From the NCBI GenBank assembly GCA_003856375.1, contig CP034120.1, positions 1,302,001-1,366,000 of the forward strand: 64,000 nt of DNA, in the 5' to 3' direction. The stretch's first letter is position 1. Each line of letters starts with the position of its first letter. This document shows, piece by piece, positions 60,766 to 64,000 of this stretch. A program made the position numbers and the translations under genes. This DNA comes from Glaciecola amylolytica (lineage in GTDB: Bacteria > Bacteroidota > Bacteroidia > Flavobacteriales_D > Crocinitomicaceae). The notes beneath the pieces were generated by a model. It searched no databases, had not been told where the DNA came from, and worked only from the letters and a program-made list of their open reading frames with translations.

Positions 60766-63510
60766 ATGAGTGAAGACGAAATCGGACCGATCGATCCTGA
60801 AAATGACAACTCCGATAATCTGGGAGATGACGATGGTCAGGAATCGAATGAGTCAAGTCCTTTTGAGAAAAACCATGTAGACGAAAACATCATTCCGCTT
60901 GGTGGATTGTATGAGAATTGGTTTTTGGATTATGCTTCGTACGTTATATTGGAACGTGCTGTTCCATCCCTGCACGACGGATTCAAACCTGTTCAGCGAA
61001 GAATTCTGCATTCCATGAAAGAATTGGATGATGGGCGCTACAACAAAGTGGCAAACATTATCGGGAATACCATGAAGTATCACCCGCATGGAGACGCTTC
61101 CATCGGAGATGCTTTGGTGCAGTTGGGACAAAAAGAATTGCTGATCGACTGTCAGGGAAACTGGGGAAACACATTGACGGGCGATGGGGCAGCAGCTCCG
61201 CGTTATATTGAAGCGCGCCTTTCCAAGTTTGCAAGTCATGTGGTCTTTAATCCTAAGACAACGAATTGGCTTTTGAGCTATGACGGACGAAACAAAGAAC
61301 CGGACAACCTTCCTGTTAAATTCCCGATTCTCCTTGCACAAGGTGCGGAAGGAATTGCGGTAGGGATGGCCTGTAAAATTTTACCTCATAATTTTATTGA
61401 ATTAATTGATCAGTCGATCAACCATTTGCGTGGAAAGAAAGTGGAAATTTTCCCTGACTTCCTGAATGGTGGAATGGCGGATTTTACCAATTACAATGAC
61501 GGATTAAGAGGAGGTAAAGTACGCGTTCGTGCAAAGATCAAAAAGATCGATAACAAAACGTTGATTATCAATGAGATTCCCTTTGGTTGCACCACTTCTT
61601 CGTTGATCGAAAGTGTGATCAAGGCAAATGATAAGGGAAAGATCAAAGTGAAAAAGATTGAAGACAATACGGCTGCTGACGCCGAAATTGTGATTCATCT
61701 TGCTCCCGGAGTTTCTCCTGATAAAACAATTGATGCCTTGTACGCATTCACGGATTGTGAAGTGTCCATTTCACCAAATGCTTCAGTGATTGACGGCGAT
61801 ACTCCTCGTTTTATGGGAGTTTCCGAAATCCTGAAAGTGAACACGGATAATACGCTTACCTTATTGAGACGCGAATTGGAAATCCGTCTGGCAGAATTGG
61901 AAGCACAGTGGCATTTTTCAACATTGGAGAAGATCTTTATACGTGAAGAAATGTACATCGACTTTAAGTTGTATTCCGACAAAGAGAACTTGTACCAATA
62001 CATGTATAAACGCTTTGAGAAGTTTAAAAAGCAGTTTATCCGTGAGATCGTAGATGAAGATTTACAGCGTTTGACGCAGATTCCGATGATTCGTATCACC
62101 CGTTTCGATTCCGACAAGGCAGATGAATTGATTGCCAAGCTGGAGGCTGAAATGGAAGAGGTTAAAAAGCATCTGGAAAACCTTGTTGAATACGCGATCG
62201 AATATTACAAAAATCTGAAGAAACTTTTCGGAGCAGGAAAAGAGCGTAAAACAGAGATGAAAGTCTTTGATAACATCGCTGCAACGAAAGTAATTATTGC
62301 GAATCGCAAATTATACGTAGATATCGACGAAGGATTCATTGGTTGGGGCTTGAAGAAAACCGAAGCGGTCAACGATTGTTCTGAAATTGATGATATCATT
62401 GTTTTCTTCGATACAGGGAAATTCATTGTTACAAAAGTATCGGAGAAGAAATTTGTCGGGAAAGGAATTGTTCATGCCGATGTTTGGAAAAAAGGAGATA
62501 AACGCACGATTTACCATGTAATGTATCAGGATGGAGCCGGTGGTGCTACCATGATGAAACGTTTCTTTGTGAATTCGGTGACGCGTGACACGGAATACGA
62601 TCTGACCCGTGGAATCAAAGGTTCGAAACTGTTGTATTTCTCGGTTCATCCGAACGGAGAACGGGAAGTAGTAACGGTAATGCTTCGTCCACGACCGCAT
62701 TTGAAGCGTTTGCGTTTTGATATCGACTTGGGAGATTTATTGATCAAGGGTCGTCAATCAGCCGGAAATCGTGTGACGAAAGAAATCGTTCAGAAGATTA
62801 CTCAAAAAGAAGTGGGCGGATCGACTTTAGCTGCACGTAAGATTTGGTACGACACGGTTGTAGGCCGTTTAAATGACGAAGGAAGAGGAAAATTCCTGGG
62901 TTCATTCAAAGGAGAAGACCGCATTTTGACCTTGTATAAAAATGGAGATTACAGATTGTCTACCTTCGATTTGGCAAACCACTTCGATGAAGATATGATT
63001 CACATTGAGAAATGGGTTCCGGACAGACCGATTTCAGCCGTTTATTACGACGGGGAGAAGGATTTGCATTATGTGAAACGCTTTGTGTGCGAAATCACCA
63101 CAGATAAGCGCGTGAGTTACATTTCGGAAACGGAAGGTTCTTATTTGGATTGCGTTTCAACGGCATTCAAACCGGTTGTCAGAATTGTATATAACAAATT
63201 GCTGAAGGAAACGAAAAATCTTCCGGATAATGAAGTTTTCCTCTCGGATTTCATTGATGTGAAAGGAATGAAGGCGCAAGGAAATCAGTTGACAAAACTG
63301 AAGGTTAAAGAAGTGGTTCTGACGCATGAAATTGAAGGTTCGGAACCGTGGCCGGATGAAGAGCCTTTGGAACTGGAAATTGAAAACCAGGATGACGAAG
63401 ATCTCAATGACGGAGATTCTGATGAAAACGGAGGAAATGGTAATCCGACGATTGAGTGGGATTTAACCAAAGATCCCGACGATCCGGATGATCAGCCGAA
63501 ATTGTTTTAA
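60766..63510 (+). CDS. parC: DNA topoisomerase IV subunit A (ParC)
   Basis: ParC carries the DNA-cleaving tyrosine of topoisomerase IV. 914 aa. An acidic N-terminal extension (~1-40) precedes the winged-helix domain (SYVILERAVPSLHDGFKPVQRRIL; YHPHGDASIGDALVQLGQ) with active-site Tyr147 in AAPRYIEARLS. Tower and coiled-coil regions follow (LEAEMEEVKKHLENLVEYAIEYY), then a C-terminal beta-pinwheel-like domain and a very acidic tail (NQDDEDLNDGDSDENGG). The gyrase GyrA-box is not seen, which favours ParC. It lies 203 bases after parE, with the palindromic element between them. Confidence 0.92.
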   Translation: MSEDEIGPIDPENDNSDNLGDDDGQESNESSPFEKNHVDENIIPLGGLYENWFLDYASYVILERAVPSLHDGFKPVQRRILHSMKELDDGRYNKVANIIGNTMKYHPHGDASIGDALVQLGQKELLIDCQGNWGNTLTGDGAAAPRYIEARLSKFASHVVFNPKTTNWLLSYDGRNKEPDNLPVKFPILLAQGAEGIAVGMACKILPHNFIELIDQSINHLRGKKVEIFPDFLNGGMADFTNYNDGLRGGKVRVRAKIKKIDNKTLIINEIPFGCTTSSLIESVIKANDKGKIKVKKIEDNTAADAEIVIHLAPGVSPDKTIDALYAFTDCEVSISPNASVIDGDTPRFMGVSEILKVNTDNTLTLLRRELEIRLAELEAQWHFSTLEKIFIREEMYIDFKLYSDKENLYQYMYKRFEKFKKQFIREIVDEDLQRLTQIPMIRITRFDSDKADELIAKLEAEMEEVKKHLENLVEYAIEYYKNLKKLFGAGKERKTEMKVFDNIAATKVIIANRKLYVDIDEGFIGWGLKKTEAVNDCSEIDDIIVFFDTGKFIVTKVSEKKFVGKGIVHADVWKKGDKRTIYHVMYQDGAGGATMMKRFFVNSVTRDTEYDLTRGIKGSKLLYFSVHPNGEREVVTVMLRPRPHLKRLRFDIDLGDLLIKGRQSAGNRVTKEIVQKITQKEVGGSTLAARKIWYDTVVGRLNDEGRGKFLGSFKGEDRILTLYKNGDYRLSTFDLANHFDEDMIHIEKWVPDRPISAVYYDGEKDLHYVKRFVCEITTDKRVSYISETEGSYLDCVSTAFKPVVRIVYNKLLKETKNLPDNEVFLSDFIDVKGMKAQGNQLTKLKVKEVVLTHEIEGSEPWPDEEPLELEIENQDDEDLNDGDSDENGGNGNPTIEWDLTKDPDDPDDQPKLF

Positions 63511-63520
63511 ATAGTAGAAG

Positions 63521-63547
63521 AGTCCTGATGAAAGTCAGGACTTTTTG
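63521..63547 (+). terminator. Intrinsic terminator after parC
   Basis: AGTCCTGA (63521-63528) pairs with TCAGGACT (63535-63542), then TTTTG. It lies 10 bases after the parC stop. Confidence 0.88.
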
Positions 63548-63675
63548 TTTGTTATAGGCTGCTGAACGAAGTTGATGTTGGCTTGTGTCAAAATCAGAAT
63601 AATGCCGGATTCCTCTGATACCGGACTTCTAAGTGTTTTTAACGGTTACGAAACGGATAAAAATGCAATCAAAAT

Positions 63676-63707
63676 TATACCTTTTAGTATTATACCATTT
63701 AGTATTA
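63676..63707. repeat. Tandem 15-bp repeat upstream of the ATPase gene
   Basis: TATACCTTTTAGTATTA (63676-63692) is repeated with one change as TATACCATTTAGTATTA (63691-63707), a period of 15 bases. It sits about 90 bases before the ATPase start and could be a regulator-binding site. Confidence 0.6.
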
Positions 63708-63768
63708 AATATGAAAATTAATTGTACCTTAGAGTATAATTGAGTGCAATTATGTCGAAAAAAAATCG

Positions 63769-63776
63769 TATTTTTG
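63769..63776 (+). promoter_or_regulatory. -7 element for the ATPase gene
   Basis: TATTTTTG fits TAnnTTTG, 17 bases before the ATG. The nearest TTG (63740-63742) is too far upstream for the usual spacing. Confidence 0.4.
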
Positions 63777-63793
63777 ATTAAAATCTAATCACT

Positions 63794-64000
63794 ATGCAAG
63801 AAGTCTATTCCCCATTTGTTTTTGGGAACACAGTCAGTATTGAAGCTTATACCAACCGGGAGAGTGAAGCACATCGCCTGAGACAAAATCTTTTGGGTGG
63901 AATCAATACCATTCTGATTTCTCCCCGCCGCTGGGGGAAATCATCACTTGTCGAACGGGTCTTAATTGATATCAATAAATCGGAGAAAAAATGTAAAACT
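63794..64000 (+). CDS. AAA-type ATP-binding protein, N-terminal part (cut by window end)
   Basis: 69 codons are visible with no stop. The start MQEVYSPFVFGNTVS, followed by FTNR-like YTNRESEAHRLRQNLLGGINTILISPRRWGKSSLVERVL, is characteristic of a large Bacteroidota/archaeal ATPase family (STAND-like AAA proteins, often with a C-terminal nuclease-like or winged-helix part). The Walker A lysine is in PRRWGKSS (residues 44-51). Many paralogues exist in related genomes and their function is unclear. The remainder of the protein lies outside the window. Confidence 0.8.
   Translation, partial: MQEVYSPFVFGNTVSIEAYTNRESEAHRLRQNLLGGINTILISPRRWGKSSLVERVLIDINKSEKKCKT

Noticed and set aside
1-64000. CRISPR arrays, insertion sequences, prophage, tRNA or rRNA genes
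   Set aside because: I looked for regularly spaced repeats, transposase or integrase motifs and cloverleaf or rRNA-like sequence and saw none. Subtle or degraded elements could still have been missed by eye.

Overview
The window is a chromosomal segment of a member of the Bacteroidota, most likely a flavobacterium in the wide sense. Four kinds of evidence point this way. (1) Type IX secretion (T9SS) cargo is abundant: two proteins end in the gliding-motility-associated type B domain and four end in a type A sorting tail, and PorD and a GldI-like lipoprotein are also encoded. (2) Promoters fit the Bacteroidota pattern (TTG, about 19 bases, TAnnTTTG) rather than -35/-10. (3) Shine-Dalgarno sequences are scarce. 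(4) The bamD-rpoZ-coaBC-porD-recN gene order is typical of the phylum. A Fluviicola/Crocinitomicaceae-like origin is my guess from the overall protein flavour, not something I can prove. Almost everything looks like native, AT-leaning housekeeping or surface-protein DNA. I see no phage, no insertion sequence, no CRISPR array, and no tRNA or rRNA gene.

Layout. 1-1.9 kb: the 3' end of ligA, a small reverse gene and dapA. 2-4.8 kb: a type B secreted protein, then a lipoprotein and a small secreted protein. 4.9-8.5 kb: nrnA, two FKBP-type lipoproteins and an M23/LysM peptidase. 8.65-9.5 kb: a probable catalytically dead patatin. 9.6-14.5 kb: bamD, rpoZ, coaBC, porD, recN. 14.6-18.4 kb: DUF4377, DUF423, a metallo-hydrolase, fabI and two outer-membrane barrels. 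18.4-26.6 kb: mostly reverse-strand surface and membrane genes, ending with a GbsR/MarR regulator operon. 26.6-31.9 kb: a reverse-strand cobalamin-riboswitch operon. 32.2-37.9 kb: a T9SS protein converging on a propeller-type sensor kinase/response regulator pair. 38.2-43.6 kb: TPR protein, ribH, phosphohexomutase (GlmM type), MuiA-like and DUF983 genes. 44.1-50.7 kb: a gingipain-type protease, an HI0933-like flavoprotein, an M42-like peptidase, a YigZ-type protein and a duplicated-domain lipoprotein. 50.9-57 kb: dnaA, a thioesterase, a formimidoylglutamase-type enzyme, a membrane patatin and a possible permuted papain-fold protein. 57.2-63.5 kb: corA, parE and parC. 63.8 kb to the end: the start of a AAA-type ATPase.

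The most interesting unit is the B12 locus. A cobalamin riboswitch (31699-31866, reverse strand) precedes four contiguous or overlapping genes: a DUF4465 protein with a T9SS tail, a BtuB-sized TonB-dependent receptor, a beta-propeller lipoprotein resembling BtuG, and a second T9SS-tailed surface protein. This reads as a corrinoid-capture system in which type IX-exported proteins may replace or supplement the surface lipoproteins known from Bacteroides. Immediately downstream, a GbsR/MarR regulator, a DCC-family membrane protein and a TIGR01777 epimerase carry two copies of a TTTCAA-N6-TTGAAA inverted repeat, a good candidate for an autoregulatory operator.

Other points: several genes have a TAnnTTTG element ending only about 4-6 bases before the start codon, which implies leaderless or nearly leaderless mRNAs. 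Intergenic regions carry recurring palindromic elements (GTTCAAAGG/CCTTTGAAC, a composite palindrome between parE and parC, nested CCCAA/TTGGG repeats beyond dnaA) and many well-formed intrinsic terminators.
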